From the NCBI RefSeq assembly GCF_017565305.1, contig NZ_JAGEKP010000005.1, forward strand, positions 186,001 through 250,000: a stretch of 64,000 nt of DNA. Direction: 5' to 3'. Source of the stretch: Leifsonia sp. TF02-11. Lineage in GTDB: Bacteria > Actinomycetota > Actinomycetes > Actinomycetales > Microbacteriaceae. The notes under the pieces were generated by a model. It saw nothing but the letters and a program-made list of their open reading frames with translations, was not told the origin of the DNA and ran no database searches. Of this stretch, positions 50,401 through 59,540 are shown piece after piece. The translations under genes and the position numbers were made by a program. Numbering within the stretch: the stretch's first letter is position 1; each line of letters starts with the position of its first letter.

Positions 50401-51390
50401 ATGGGCATCCTGGGAACGGGAATCGAAGAGGGACTGCTGCTCAAGCCGGTCAAGTACCAGTGGGCGATGGACCTCTACGACCAGGCCGTGGCGAACACGT
50501 GGTTCCCCAACGAGATCCAGCTCGGTGAGGACATCGCGGACTTCAAGAAGATGACCGACGAGGAGCGTCACGCCGTCACCTTCCTGATGAGCTACTTCAA
50601 CCCGAACGAGCTCCTGGTCAACAAGGCGCTGGCGTTCGGCGTGTACCCCTACATCAACGCGGCGGAGGCGCACCTCTACCTCGCCAAGCAGATGTGGGAG
50701 GAGGCCAACCACTGCATGTCGTTCGAGTACGTCCTCGAGACGTTCCCGATCGACCGCGAGCAGGCGTACAACTCCCACGTCGACATCCCGTCGATGGCGC
50801 GCAAGGAGGAGTTCGAGGTCGGCTTCATCAAGCGGATGACCGAGCAGACGCTCGACATCACGACGACCGAGGGCAAGCGGGACTTCATCCGCAACCTGGT
50901 GGCGTACAACGTCATCCTCGAGGGGATCTGGTTCTACTCGGGCTTCATGGTCGCGTTGTCGTTCCGCCAGCGGAACCTGCTGCGCAACTTCGGTTCGCTG
51001 ATCGACTGGGTGGTGCGCGACGAGTCGCTGCACCTGAAGTTCGGCATCAACCTCATCCTGACGGTGCTGGAGGAGAACCCCGACCTGCAGACGCCGGAGT
51101 TCGCGAACGAGATCCGCCAGATGATCCTGGACGCCGTGGAGATGGAGGAGCAGTACAACCGCGACCTCCTGCCGGGCGGCATCCTGGGCCTGAACGCCAA
51201 CTACATCAACCAGTACGTCAAGTACCTGGCGGACCGCCGTCTGGAGGAGCTCGGCTTCGAGGCCGAGTACAAGGTCTCCAACCCGGCCAAGTGGATGGCG
51301 ACCGCGAACGACACGCTCGAGCTGGTCAACTTCTTCGAGTCGACCAACACGTCGTACGAGTCGAACGCGAAGGCGTCCAGCGGGCACTGA
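50401..51390 (+). CDS. nrdB: ribonucleotide reductase small subunit, class Ic-like
   Basis: A 329-aa ferritin-like radical-generating subunit. The metal-ligand pattern is Glu70, Glu101, His104, Glu174, Glu208, His211. These fall at a constant offset of 19 from Chlamydia trachomatis R2c ligands 89, 120, 123, 193, 227 and 230. The position of the radical tyrosine (offset 127 to 108) is Phe in EANHCMSFEYV, the defining trait of class Ic enzymes that use a Mn(IV)/Fe(III) centre. The first ligand is Glu rather than Asp. It is the third ORF of the nrd operon, 41 nt after the micro-ORF, and is followed by a strong hairpin. Confidence 0.93.
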   Translation: MGILGTGIEEGLLLKPVKYQWAMDLYDQAVANTWFPNEIQLGEDIADFKKMTDEERHAVTFLMSYFNPNELLVNKALAFGVYPYINAAEAHLYLAKQMWEEANHCMSFEYVLETFPIDREQAYNSHVDIPSMARKEEFEVGFIKRMTEQTLDITTTEGKRDFIRNLVAYNVILEGIWFYSGFMVALSFRQRNLLRNFGSLIDWVVRDESLHLKFGINLILTVLEENPDLQTPEFANEIRQMILDAVEMEEQYNRDLLPGGILGLNANYINQYVKYLADRRLEELGFEAEYKVSNPAKWMATANDTLELVNFFESTNTSYESNAKASSGH

Positions 51391-51407
51391 GTCCGCAGCA
51401 CCATCAT

Positions 51408-51450
51408 CGCCGAAGGGCGGTTCCGGGATGACCGGAACCGCCCTTCGGCG
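51408..51450. terminator. 19-bp perfect hairpin after nrdB
   Basis: Arms 51408-51426 and 51432-51450 (CGCCGAAGGGCGGTTCCGG and its complement) enclose GATGA. It sits between convergent nrdB and the DHA2 exporter gene and could stop transcription from both sides, although no T-tract is present. Confidence 0.8.
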
Positions 51451-51467
51451 CATGCGGTGGGCGCCGC

Positions 51468-52895
51468 TCAGCCCCGGCCGCGCACGAGGACGGTGATGGC
51501 TGCGGCGACGATCGCGAGAACCGCGACACCGGCGAAGAGCAGCTGGAAGCCGCCCGCCGTGGCGTCCGCGTGCGAGTGGCCCTGGGCGAGGAGGGTCGCG
51601 GTCTGTGCTGCCGCCACCGTTCCGAGGCCGGCCAGCCCGATGGCGCCGCCGATCTGCTGGCTGGTGTTGACCAGTCCGCTCGCGAGGCCGGACTCCCGAT
51701 CGGCCACTCCGCGCACGGCGAGTTGCGTCGCGGTCACGAAGGCGGCTCCCAGCCCGGCGCCGATCACGACGCTGGGGAGGATGAACCCGGTCAGCAGCCC
51801 GGTGGGCGCGGCGACCGTGAACCAGACGACCCCGGCGGCCAGCAGGACGAGCGATCCGGTGAGTGTCGTGCGGAGACCGACCCGGGCGACGACGGTGGGG
51901 ACCAGTCCGGCCACGGCGACGAGCGCCAGGGCGAGGGGGAGCTGGCTCAGGCCGGCCGCTAGGGCGTCCAGCCGCAGCACCTCCTGGAGGTAGACGGAGA
52001 GCGCGAAGAACAGGGCGACGGTCGCGCCTCCCACGAGCAGCATCACCAGGTCGCCGGCCGCGGCATCCCGGTTGCGGAAGAACCGGAGCGGCACCAGCGG
52101 GTGCGCCGACCGGCGCTCGATCAGGACGAACGCGGCGAGCAGCACGACCCCGGCCGCGGCGAGTCCGAGCACGAGCGGGTGGGTCCAGCCGAGCGCGGAG
52201 CCTTCGCTCAGCGCCGCGACCACCGCGGCGAGCCCGAGGGTCGCGGTGGCTGCGCCCGCGCCGTCCATGCGCTCAGCGGCGCCGCGTGGGTCGCGCCCGA
52301 CGAGTCGAGGCAGCACGATCAGCACCAGGATGCCGACGGGGACGTTGACGAAGAACACAGCAGGCCAGCCGAACGCCGCGGTCAGCACCCCGCCGAGCAG
52401 GACGCCGGCGGCGCTTCCCATGCCCGCGACGGCGCCCCAGATGCCGAGCGCCTTGCCGCGCGCCTCGGCGTCGGGGAACAGCTGGGTCAGCAGGGCGAGG
52501 GAGGCCGGCGCGAGCAGGGCCGCGAACCCGCCCTGGACCGCGCGGGCGGCGAGCAGCATCCCGCCGCCGATCGACAGCCCGGCGAGCAGGGAGGCCGCGG
52601 TGAAGCCGGCCACCCCGATGAGGAAGACGCGCCGGTGTCCGAAGCGGTCGGCGAGTCGTCCGCCCAGGAGCAGCAGCCCGCCGAAGGGGAGGACGTACGC
52701 CGTGATCACCCAGGCGAGGGCCGCCGTGTCGAGGCCGAGGGCGGCGCCGACGCTGGGGAGGGCGATGTTGACGATGGAGGCGTCGAGCACGACGAGGAAC
52801 TGGGCGAGCGCGAGGACGGCGAGCGCCCACCAGCGGTGTGCGCTGCGCCGAGTGGGCGCTGCTCCGGTGGAAGCTGTGGCAGTGGAGGTGGACAT
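51468..52895 (-). CDS. DHA2-family MFS drug exporter
   Basis: A 475-aa protein with 14 predicted helices. Family motifs are LAQFLVVLDASIVNIALPSV (about 31-50), motif A GGRLADRFGHRRVFLIG and VNVPVG after the sixth helix. It probably exports cationic or aromatic drugs by proton antiport. ATG 52895 has AAAGGA eight bases upstream; the frame upstream of it reads through the operator. It is in the same direction as the TetR gene behind it, with matching palindromic operators before each gene. Confidence 0.9.
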   Translation of the reverse strand: MSTSTATASTGAAPTRRSAHRWWALAVLALAQFLVVLDASIVNIALPSVGAALGLDTAALAWVITAYVLPFGGLLLLGGRLADRFGHRRVFLIGVAGFTAASLLAGLSIGGGMLLAARAVQGGFAALLAPASLALLTQLFPDAEARGKALGIWGAVAGMGSAAGVLLGGVLTAAFGWPAVFFVNVPVGILVLIVLPRLVGRDPRGAAERMDGAGAATATLGLAAVVAALSEGSALGWTHPLVLGLAAAGVVLLAAFVLIERRSAHPLVPLRFFRNRDAAAGDLVMLLVGGATVALFFALSVYLQEVLRLDALAAGLSQLPLALALVAVAGLVPTVVARVGLRTTLTGSLVLLAAGVVWFTVAAPTGLLTGFILPSVVIGAGLGAAFVTATQLAVRGVADRESGLASGLVNTSQQIGGAIGLAGLGTVAAAQTATLLAQGHSHADATAGGFQLLFAGVAVLAIVAAAITVLVRGRG

Positions 52896-52916
52896 TTCTG
52901 GATCCTTTCGATCTGT

Positions 52917-52936
52917 GAGTGATTGATCAATCACTC
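52917..52936 (-). promoter_or_regulatory. 20-bp perfect TetR operator before the exporter gene
   Basis: GAGTGATTGATCAATCACTC is a perfect palindrome 21 bp upstream of the exporter start. It shares GAGTGA...TCACTC with the site at 53532. Confidence 0.8.
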
Positions 52937-52977
52937 TTGAGGGCTGAGTAAACCGGGCGGCCTGCCCGGTCTCGTGA

Positions 52978-53529
52978 TCAGGGGTGACGGATGCCGCGCG
53001 TGAGCGTGGCCGCCCAGGCGTCGGGGACGTCCTTCAGTCTGGCGGTGACGATGAGATGGCAGAGCTGGCCGAAGGCGATGAAGCGCTGGACGGCCTCCGG
53101 CTCGGCGCCGGTCCGCGTCGTGGCGTAGCGGGTGACTCTGGCGAGTCCGCGGCGCAGCGCCTCCCGGATCTCCGGGACGTCCGACGCCGACTGCGCATGC
53201 ACCTGGAGCATGAGGAGGCTGCGATCGGCGATGAGCTCGGCGTATGCGCCTCCCATCGCGTCGAGCAGCTCGTCGGGGGTTGCGTCGCCGACCGCGTCGG
53301 CGCCCTGCTCGAGTGCGGCTTCGATGAGTTCGAAGCATCGATCGAGGGCGGCGACGAACAGGCTCTCCTTGCCGGGGAACAGCTTGAAGACATAGGCGGG
53401 CGAGATGTCGGCGTCCGCGGCGACGGCGGCGATGGGGGTACCCAGGTAGCCGCTGCGTGCGAAGACGGCGATGGCGCTGGCGAGGACGGCTTCGCGGCGA
53501 TCCTCGGCGGTGGAGAGCGTTCGTGGCAT
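52978..53529 (-). CDS. TetR-family repressor of the exporter
   Basis: A 183-aa regulator. The HTH is at about 8-55 (EDRREAVLASAIAVFARSGY, TPIAAVAADADISPAYVFKL); the C-terminal domain (about 75-180) resembles the TetR_C groups found with drug exporters. It lies upstream of the DHA2 exporter gene on the same strand (82 bp gap). Two copies of one palindrome, at its own promoter and before the exporter, imply that it represses both until a drug binds. Confidence 0.9.
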   Translation of the reverse strand: MPRTLSTAEDRREAVLASAIAVFARSGYLGTPIAAVAADADISPAYVFKLFPGKESLFVAALDRCFELIEAALEQGADAVGDATPDELLDAMGGAYAELIADRSLLMLQVHAQSASDVPEIREALRRGLARVTRYATTRTGAEPEAVQRFIAFGQLCHLIVTARLKDVPDAWAATLTRGIRHP

Positions 53530-53531
53530 GT

Positions 53532-53551
53532 GAGTGACTGTACACTCACTC
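53532..53551 (-). promoter_or_regulatory. TetR operator at its own promoter
   Basis: GAGTGACTGTACACTCACTC (53532-53551) is a near-perfect palindrome (one mismatch) starting 3 bp upstream of the TetR ATG. Confidence 0.75.
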
Positions 53552-53587
53552 TTCTGACGGGCGCAAGAGCCGTGCGAGAATCGGGGG

Positions 53588-54424
53588 ATGAATCCTCTCG
53601 TCTCCGTCGCTGAGCTCGCCGCCGCCCTGACCGGGCCGAACCCTCCGCGCGTGCTCGACGTCCGCTGGAAGCTCGGAGGCCCTCCCGGCCGCGAGGAGTT
53701 CGCGAAGGGCCACCTCCCGTCGGCCGTCTACGTCGACCTCGACACCGAGCTCGCCGGCCACGGCCTGCCGACCGACGGTCGGCATCCGCTGCCGGAGATC
53801 GTCGACTTCGAGGCCGCCGCCCGCGGCTGGGGGCTGAACGACGGCGATGCCGCAGTGGTCTACGACGACGTCTCCGGCACCTCTGCCGCTCGGGCCTGGT
53901 GGCTGCTGCGGCACGCGGGATTCGAGAACGTGCGCGTGCTCGACGGCGGCCTGACCGCCTGGGTCGCCGCCGGAGGAGCCCTCGAGACAGGTGCGCCGGA
54001 GGTCACGCCAGGGACCGTCCACCTCGAGTACGGTCAGTTGCCGGTGCTGGATGCGGACACGGCCGCGTCCGTCGCCGCGCACGGCGTGCTGCTCGATGCC
54101 CGGGCCGGTGAGCGCTTCCGCGGCGAAGTGGAGCCGGTCGATCCGCGCGCCGGCCACATCCCGGGTGCCGTGAGCGCCCCGACGGCCGAGACGATCGGCC
54201 CCGACGGCCGGATGCTGCCGCCAGACGACCTCGCCGCGCGCTTCGCGGCTCTCGGCGTCGACGCGGACACCCGGGTAGGCGTCTACTGCGGATCCGGCGT
54301 CACCGCCGCGCACGCCGCCCTGGCGATGGAGGCCGCCGGCCTGCCGATCCCGGCGCTCTACCCCGGCTCGTTCTCGGCCTGGTCGAACGACCCGGCCCGT
54401 CCGGTCGCCGTCGGCGCCGCCTGA
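53588..54424 (+). CDS. thiosulfate/3-mercaptopyruvate sulfurtransferase
   Basis: A 278-aa two-domain rhodanese. Domain 1 (about 1-140) begins LVSVAELAAALTG and is structural; domain 2 (about 150-275) carries active-site Cys234 in the loop YCGSGVTA. CGSGxTA loops favour 3-mercaptopyruvate or thiosulfate as sulfur donor. It transfers sulfane sulfur to thiols or cyanide in the cytoplasm. A GAGAAT box 6 nt before the ATG may be a leaderless promoter. It is convergent with the dppF-like gene. Confidence 0.92.
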   Translation: MNPLVSVAELAAALTGPNPPRVLDVRWKLGGPPGREEFAKGHLPSAVYVDLDTELAGHGLPTDGRHPLPEIVDFEAAARGWGLNDGDAAVVYDDVSGTSAARAWWLLRHAGFENVRVLDGGLTAWVAAGGALETGAPEVTPGTVHLEYGQLPVLDADTAASVAAHGVLLDARAGERFRGEVEPVDPRAGHIPGAVSAPTAETIGPDGRMLPPDDLAARFAALGVDADTRVGVYCGSGVTAAHAALAMEAAGLPIPALYPGSFSAWSNDPARPVAVGAA

Positions 54425-54447
54425 CGGCCGGCGGTGCGCCGAGCCCG

Positions 54448-55524
54448 CTACTCGGCCGCCACCGCCTCCTCCGCGTGGTGGCACGCGACTTCCCGGAGCG
54501 GCAGCTCGCGCCCGCCGAACTCCCGGAGGGCCGGCGCGGTCGTGCGGCATTCGTCGGTGGCGAGCCAGCAGCGCGGGTTGAATCGGCAGCCGGCCGGCGG
54601 GTCGACCGGCGATGGCGGCTCACCCATCAGCATGCGGCGTTTCGCGAGCCGGCCGCGGCCCGCCCGCGTCGCGGTCGGCGTCGCCGAGAGCAGTGACTTC
54701 GTGTACGGGTGCGACGGGGCGTCGTAGATCGCCTCGGTGTCGCCGAGCTCCGCGATGCGGCCGAGGTACATCACGGCGACCCGGTCGGCGAGGTGGCGCA
54801 CGACCGACAGATCGTGCGCGATGAACACGATGGACACGCCGAGCCGCTGGCGGAGGTCGGCGAGGAGGTTGATCACCTGCGCCTGCACCGACACGTCGAG
54901 CGCCGAAACGGGCTCGTCGCAGACCAGCACGTCCGGGTCGAGGGCGAGCGCCCGCGCGATGCCGATGCGCTGCCGCTGACCGCCGGAGAACTGGTGCGCG
55001 AAGCGGCCGAGCATCTCCTCGCCGAGGCCCACCAGTTCGAGCAGCTCGACAGCGCGCGCCCGGCGTGCTGCGCGGCCCATCGCGTGCGACGCCGCGAGCG
55101 GCTCCGTCACGATGTCGAGCACGGTCAGCCGCGGGTCGAGGGAGGCGTACGGGTCCTGGAAGATCATCTGGACGCCCTGGCGCAGATGCTTCCTGTCGCT
55201 CAGGCGCCCGCGGCTGACATCGCGCCCGCGGTAGCTGATCGTGCCGCCGTCCGGGCGTTCGAGGCCGACGAGCATGCGGGCGAGGGTGGACTTGCCGCAG
55301 CCGGACTCGCCGACGATGCCGAGCACCTCGCCCGCGTGCAGGTCGAGGCTGACGCCGTCGACGGCCGAGACGGTGGCGCCCTTCAGTCGCGATCCGGTCG
55401 CGAACCGGCGCACGAGTCCGGAGGCGCTGAGGACGATGTCGCGGTCGTCGAATCGGCCGCCCGCGCGGCCGTCCGCGGCCGGTCGGTCCAGCGTCGCGGC
55501 GCGGGGGTCAGGGGACGAGTTCAC
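54448..55524 (-). CDS. dipeptide/oligopeptide ABC transporter ATPase, DppF-like
   Basis: A 358-aa ATPase. Walker A GESGCGKST, Q-loop MIFQDPYASLDPR, signature FSGGQRQRIGIARAL, Walker B LVCDEPVSALDVS, and the C-terminal oligo_HPY cysteine motif CRFNPRC...C (about 310-330) of Dpp/Opp ATPases, which can hold an Fe-S cluster. It works with the DppD-like ATPase and the permeases on the opposite strand. Its GTG start overlaps the 3' end of the dppD-like gene by 17 nt. Confidence 0.93.
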   Translation of the reverse strand: MNSSPDPRAATLDRPAADGRAGGRFDDRDIVLSASGLVRRFATGSRLKGATVSAVDGVSLDLHAGEVLGIVGESGCGKSTLARMLVGLERPDGGTISYRGRDVSRGRLSDRKHLRQGVQMIFQDPYASLDPRLTVLDIVTEPLAASHAMGRAARRARAVELLELVGLGEEMLGRFAHQFSGGQRQRIGIARALALDPDVLVCDEPVSALDVSVQAQVINLLADLRQRLGVSIVFIAHDLSVVRHLADRVAVMYLGRIAELGDTEAIYDAPSHPYTKSLLSATPTATRAGRGRLAKRRMLMGEPPSPVDPPAGCRFNPRCWLATDECRTTAPALREFGGRELPLREVACHHAEEAVAAE

Positions 55525-56515
55525 CGATGAGCTCCTCGGATCGGAGGCAGGCGGCCTGCCTGCCGGCGGCGACCTCCACGAGCGGAGGCCGGCTGGTGGC
55601 GCACGCGTCCACCGCGAGGTGGCAGCGCGGGTGGAACGAGCAGCCGCTCGGCACGCGCGCCGGGCTGGGCGGCGAACCGGGGATGGTGAGGAGATCGGAC
55701 CCGCGCTGCGCCGCCTGCGGCACGGACCGCAGCAGCGCCTGCGTGTAGGGGTGGGCCGGGTGGTCGAAGACCGCGTCGGCGCTGCCCGACTCGACGATGC
55801 GGCCGGCGTACATGACCGAGACGTGGTCGGCGACCTCCATCACCACGCCGAGGTCGTGGGTGATGAGGAGGACGCCCATCCCGAGCTGGTCGCGCAGCGA
55901 GCCAAGGAGATCGAGGATCTGGGCCTGCACTGTCACGTCCAGCGCGGTGGTCGGCTCGTCGGCGATCAGCAGCTCGGGCTCGAGGGCGATCGCCATCGCG
56001 ATCAGGATGCGCTGGCGCATGCCGCCGGAGAACTGGTGCGGGTAGTCGTCGACCCGTCGTGCGGGCGCCGGGATGCCGACCAGCCCGAGCAGCTCGACGG
56101 CGCGGGCGCGCGCCTGCCTGCGGGTGGCCCCGCGGTGCACGCGGAACAGCTCGCCGATCTGGTCGCCGATCGTCATCACGGGGTTGAGCGCAGAGAGTGC
56201 GTCCTGCAGCACGAGTGCGATCCGCTCGCCGCGCAGCCGGCGCCTGGCCTCCTCGTCGATCGCGAGGAGGTCGATCTCGCCGAGCCGCAGCTCGTCGGCC
56301 GTGACGCGGGTGTATTCGTCGCCGAGCCCCATCACCGCGCGGGCGGTGACGGACTTGCCGGAGCCGGACTCGCCGAGCAGTGCGACGAACTCGCCGCGGC
56401 CGACCCGGAGGTCGACCTCCCTGACCGCGGGTACGTCGGGCCCCGAGCCCGTGAAGGCCACGGAGAGGTTGCGTACGCGCAGCACCTCGGCCGCGCGATC
56501 GTTTCTGGTGTCCAC
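55508..56515 (-). CDS. dipeptide/oligopeptide ABC transporter ATPase, DppD-like
   Basis: A 335-aa ATPase. Walker [11 protein letters not shown]-loop [14 protein letters not shown], signature [15 protein letters not shown], Walker [15 protein letters not shown], and the C-terminal CSFHPRC..C oligo_HPY motif. It is the first gene of the minus-strand pair that powers the importer encoded on the plus strand. A GAGGAT box exactly 6 nt before GTG 56515 suggests a leaderless mRNA. It is divergent from the dipeptidase gene. Confidence 0.93.
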   Translation of the reverse strand: MDTRNDRAAEVLRVRNLSVAFTGSGPDVPAVREVDLRVGRGEFVALLGESGSGKSVTARAVMGLGDEYTRVTADELRLGEIDLLAIDEEARRRLRGERIALVLQDALSALNPVMTIGDQIGELFRVHRGATRRQARARAVELLGLVGIPAPARRVDDYPHQFSGGMRQRILIAMAIALEPELLIADEPTTALDVTVQAQILDLLGSLRDQLGMGVLLITHDLGVVMEVADHVSVMYAGRIVESGSADAVFDHPAHPYTQALLRSVPQAAQRGSDLLTIPGSPPSPARVPSGCSFHPRCHLAVDACATSRPPLVEVAAGRQAACLRSEELIGELVP

Positions 56516-56703
56516 GCTGACATCCTCGCATGAGAGTGATTTCCGGAATGTTTCAATCGGGAAACAGATTTGCCGAATTTTTAAATCAATATTGACACAG
56601 ATGCCGGATATCCGCGAGATTGTGTCCTACTGCGCCTCGCGGCGCACTCTCGACACCACCTCACCAGGAATCACCCACCTCACCAGGAATCAAAGGAGAC
56701 CGC
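56516..56703. promoter_or_regulatory. divergent promoter region of the peptide regulon
   Basis: 188 bp, AT-rich in the middle (56545-56600). A plus-strand promoter TTGACA (56592-56597), 17 nt, CGAGAT (56615-56620) is visible. A dyad around TTTCCGGAA/TTTCAATCGGGAAA and the AATTTTTAAATCAATATT stretch could bind the Lrp-type regulator encoded at 63631. Two 17-bp direct repeats (56657-56673 and 56676-56692, CACCTCACCAGGAATCA) end just before the AAAGGAG ribosome-binding site of the dipeptidase gene. Confidence 0.6.
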
Positions 56704-57912
56704 GTGCTCGACCCCTCCCCGCGCTATACCGGCTACACGGCGTACGACTACCTCGAGGCAGGAAAGGACTACCGCGAGTTCCGCTACGCCCAGCAGATCG
56801 GCCGCGTTCCCGCCTACGCCGGACTCGACCTCAGCGACGCCCAGAAGGAGCGCACGACCAGCCTCCTCACCGAGTCCACCGTGATCTCGCTGCACGACCA
56901 CGTGCAGGTGTTCCCGGAGGACATGACCCAGCTCCGCGACCACATCCGCCAGGGCCGCGAACCAACCGGCTACGAGGGCCTCAGCCGCTCGGGCATCACC
57001 GCCGTCTTCGACAACGGCATGGACGGCACCTGCTGCATCTCGAGCGACGCCGGTTGGAAGTACCAGGACGTGCTGTTCGACCTCGGCGTGCGGATGGCCG
57101 ACCTCGCCCACCAGGACTTCGTCATCAAGGGCGAGACGATCAAGGACATCGAGTACGCGGCAGAGACCGGGCGCATCGCGCACATCTTCGCGCTCGAGGC
57201 CGCGACGCCCATCGAGAACGAGGTCGACCGCCTCGACGTGCTCTACGGGTTCGGCGTGCGCCAGATGGGCATCGCCTACTCGGAGGCGAACTACCTCGGC
57301 TCCGGCCTGAAGGAGCGCGGCGACGGCGGCCTCACCTACTTCGGCGAGCGCGCCATCGAGCGGATGAACAAGCTCGGCATCGCCATCGACGTCTCGCACT
57401 CCGGCGACCGCACGGCCGTCGACGCGATCAAGGCCTCCACGCAGCCGGTGTTCATCACCCACGCGGGAGCGCGCGGCCTCTGGCCGACCAACCGGATGAA
57501 GACCGACGAGACCATCATCGAGTGCGCCAAGCGCGGCGGCGTGATCGGCATCGAGGCCGCCCCGCACACCACGCTCTCGCCGCAGCACCCGCGGCACTCG
57601 CTGGAGTCGGTCATGGACCACTTCCAGTACTGCGTCGACCTGGTCGGCCTCGAGCACGTCAGCTTCGGCCCTGACACGCTCTTCGGCGACCACGTCGGAC
57701 TGCACGACGCGTTCTCGTCCAACCTGTCCATCGGCCAGGCGCACGGGCACGTCGACTACGAGAAGGTCGAGTACGTCGACGGCCTCGAGAACCCGGCCGA
57801 GGAGTTCTACAACATCATCGGCTGGCTGGTGAAGCACAACTACTCCGACGACGAGATCCGCGCCGTCGTGGGTGGCAACACGATGCGGGTCCTGAAGGAG
57901 GTGTGGGTCTGA
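56704..57912 (+). CDS. membrane dipeptidase, peptidase family M19
   Basis: A 402-aa zinc dipeptidase. Zinc-site residues fit the family: the HDH at 64-66 (SLHDHV), Glu in ALEAATPI, His in DVSHSGDRT and His in ITHAGAR; the Asp near GPDTLFGDH binds substrate. M19 enzymes cleave dipeptides, including those with a C-terminal D-residue. Its place at the head of a dipeptide importer operon suggests intracellular cleavage of imported dipeptides, as no signal peptide is seen. GTG 56704 has AAAGGAG eight bases upstream. Its TGA overlaps the next ATG (TGATG). Confidence 0.9.
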   Translation: MLDPSPRYTGYTAYDYLEAGKDYREFRYAQQIGRVPAYAGLDLSDAQKERTTSLLTESTVISLHDHVQVFPEDMTQLRDHIRQGREPTGYEGLSRSGITAVFDNGMDGTCCISSDAGWKYQDVLFDLGVRMADLAHQDFVIKGETIKDIEYAAETGRIAHIFALEAATPIENEVDRLDVLYGFGVRQMGIAYSEANYLGSGLKERGDGGLTYFGERAIERMNKLGIAIDVSHSGDRTAVDAIKASTQPVFITHAGARGLWPTNRMKTDETIIECAKRGGVIGIEAAPHTTLSPQHPRHSLESVMDHFQYCVDLVGLEHVSFGPDTLFGDHVGLHDAFSSNLSIGQAHGHVDYEKVEYVDGLENPAEEFYNIIGWLVKHNYSDDEIRAVVGGNTMRVLKEVWV

Positions 57913-59528
57913 TGCGCCCACGGAAGATCGCGATCGCCGCGGCGGCACTCGCCGCCTCGGCGCTCGCCCTGAGCGCGTGCGCCCCCAGCGCACCGCCCGC
58001 CGCGAGCACGGCGACCGCCGGCTCGCAGACGCTCACGGTGGCGACCACCACCGACGTCGTGAACTACAACCCGCTCGTCGGCAACAGCCGCAGCGACTAC
58101 TGGATTACGAACCTCATGTACCCGCACCTGCTGAGCATCGCGAACGACGGTTCCAAGGAGCCGCAGCTGGCGACCAAGTGGGGGTATGTGAACGACACCA
58201 CCGGCTACTACGAGATCCGGGACGACCTGAAGTGGAGCGACGGCCAGCCGCTCACCGCCGAGGACGTCGCCTGGACGATGAACGCCGTCAAGAAGGACAA
58301 GCCGTCCGGCACGTTCTACGGCCAGCTGGTGAACCTGGACACGGCGAAGGCGGTCTCCAAGACCCGCGTCGAGTTCACGCTCACCCAGCCGGACTCGTCG
58401 ATCGTGGAGGAGATCGGCTTCTGGGGCAACATCGTCCCGAAGCACATCTTCGAGAAGGCCGACTCCGTCGCCACCTTCCCGAACGACGGCAAGGACGGCG
58501 GCTGGGTCAGCGCAGGGCCGTACGTGCTCAGCAAGGTGCAGGTCGGCCAGAGCTACACGCTCGACCGCGTCGCCGACTATCCGCTGGTGAAGGGCGGGAC
58601 GCCGCTGTCGGCCAAGGTCGTCTACCGTGTGTTCCCCGACATCAACACCGAGATCCTGGCGCTGCAGAGCGGTGAGGTCGACGTGATCGCCAACGCGCTA
58701 CCGCCGGCGCAGGTCGCCAAGCTCAAGTCCACCACCGGCGTCTCCGTCGAGGAGGCCGTGGGTCTCGGCTACGCGCACATGACCTACAACATGAACAACC
58801 CGGACCTCGCCAAGGTGGAGGTGCGTCAGGCGCTCGCGCACGCGGTCGACTACAACGCCATCCGCAAGGTCGTGCTGCAGGGCCAGGCGGTGTCGACGGG
58901 TTCCAGCCCGCTGATGCCGGTGCTGAAGAACTACTACGACCCGTCGATCAAGGAGTACGCCTTCGACACCGACGAGTCGCGGTCGCTCATGCAGAAGGCC
59001 GGCTACGCGGCCGGTTCCGACGGCATGTTCCCGGTGAAGTTCCGCCTCATCTACTCGCTGCAGGACAGCGTCACCAGCCAGTGGGCCACTCTGGTGAAGG
59101 ACAGCGCGGCCAAGGCGGGAATCGCGATCGAGTTGCAGGGCACCGAGCGCAACACCTATCTCGCGATGACCAACAAGGGCGACTTCGACATCTATGCGGG
59201 CAACTTCGCCATCATGGACGACCCGGTGACGAACATGACGCTCGCCTACCTGCCGGGCGGCGCGATCAACTACTCCTACGTCGACGACGCGAAGCTCAAC
59301 GATCTGATCGCCCAGGGCACCGCGACGACCGACAAGGACAAGAAGGTCAAGCTGATGCGCGAGGCGGCGAAGATCGTGCGGGACAACGTGTACGACAACA
59401 TCATGTACACGCAGAACCTGTACTTCGCCCACAGCTCGAAGTGGACCGGGTTCGTGTCCAAGCCCAGCGAGCTGCTGTCCATCGTCAACCCGGTGTCGCT
59501 CGCGAGCGCGCACCCGACCGGCAAGTAA
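57912..59528 (+). CDS. peptide ABC transporter substrate-binding lipoprotein, DppA-like
   Basis: A 538-aa family-5 solute-binding protein. The lipoprotein signal ends ALSAC (Cys23). Family motifs include LVGNSRSDYWITNLMYPHL, LKWSDGQPLTAEDVAWTMN and YNMNNPDLAKVEVRQALAHA. It binds di- or oligopeptides outside the membrane for the DppBC channel. Its start overlaps the dipeptidase stop by one base, so binding protein and dipeptidase are made together. Confidence 0.93.
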   Translation: MRPRKIAIAAAALAASALALSACAPSAPPAASTATAGSQTLTVATTTDVVNYNPLVGNSRSDYWITNLMYPHLLSIANDGSKEPQLATKWGYVNDTTGYYEIRDDLKWSDGQPLTAEDVAWTMNAVKKDKPSGTFYGQLVNLDTAKAVSKTRVEFTLTQPDSSIVEEIGFWGNIVPKHIFEKADSVATFPNDGKDGGWVSAGPYVLSKVQVGQSYTLDRVADYPLVKGGTPLSAKVVYRVFPDINTEILALQSGEVDVIANALPPAQVAKLKSTTGVSVEEAVGLGYAHMTYNMNNPDLAKVEVRQALAHAVDYNAIRKVVLQGQAVSTGSSPLMPVLKNYYDPSIKEYAFDTDESRSLMQKAGYAAGSDGMFPVKFRLIYSLQDSVTSQWATLVKDSAAKAGIAIELQGTERNTYLAMTNKGDFDIYAGNFAIMDDPVTNMTLAYLPGGAINYSYVDDAKLNDLIAQGTATTDKDKKVKLMREAAKIVRDNVYDNIMYTQNLYFAHSSKWTGFVSKPSELLSIVNPVSLASAHPTGK

Positions 59529-59540
59529 GAAGGGCCCCGC

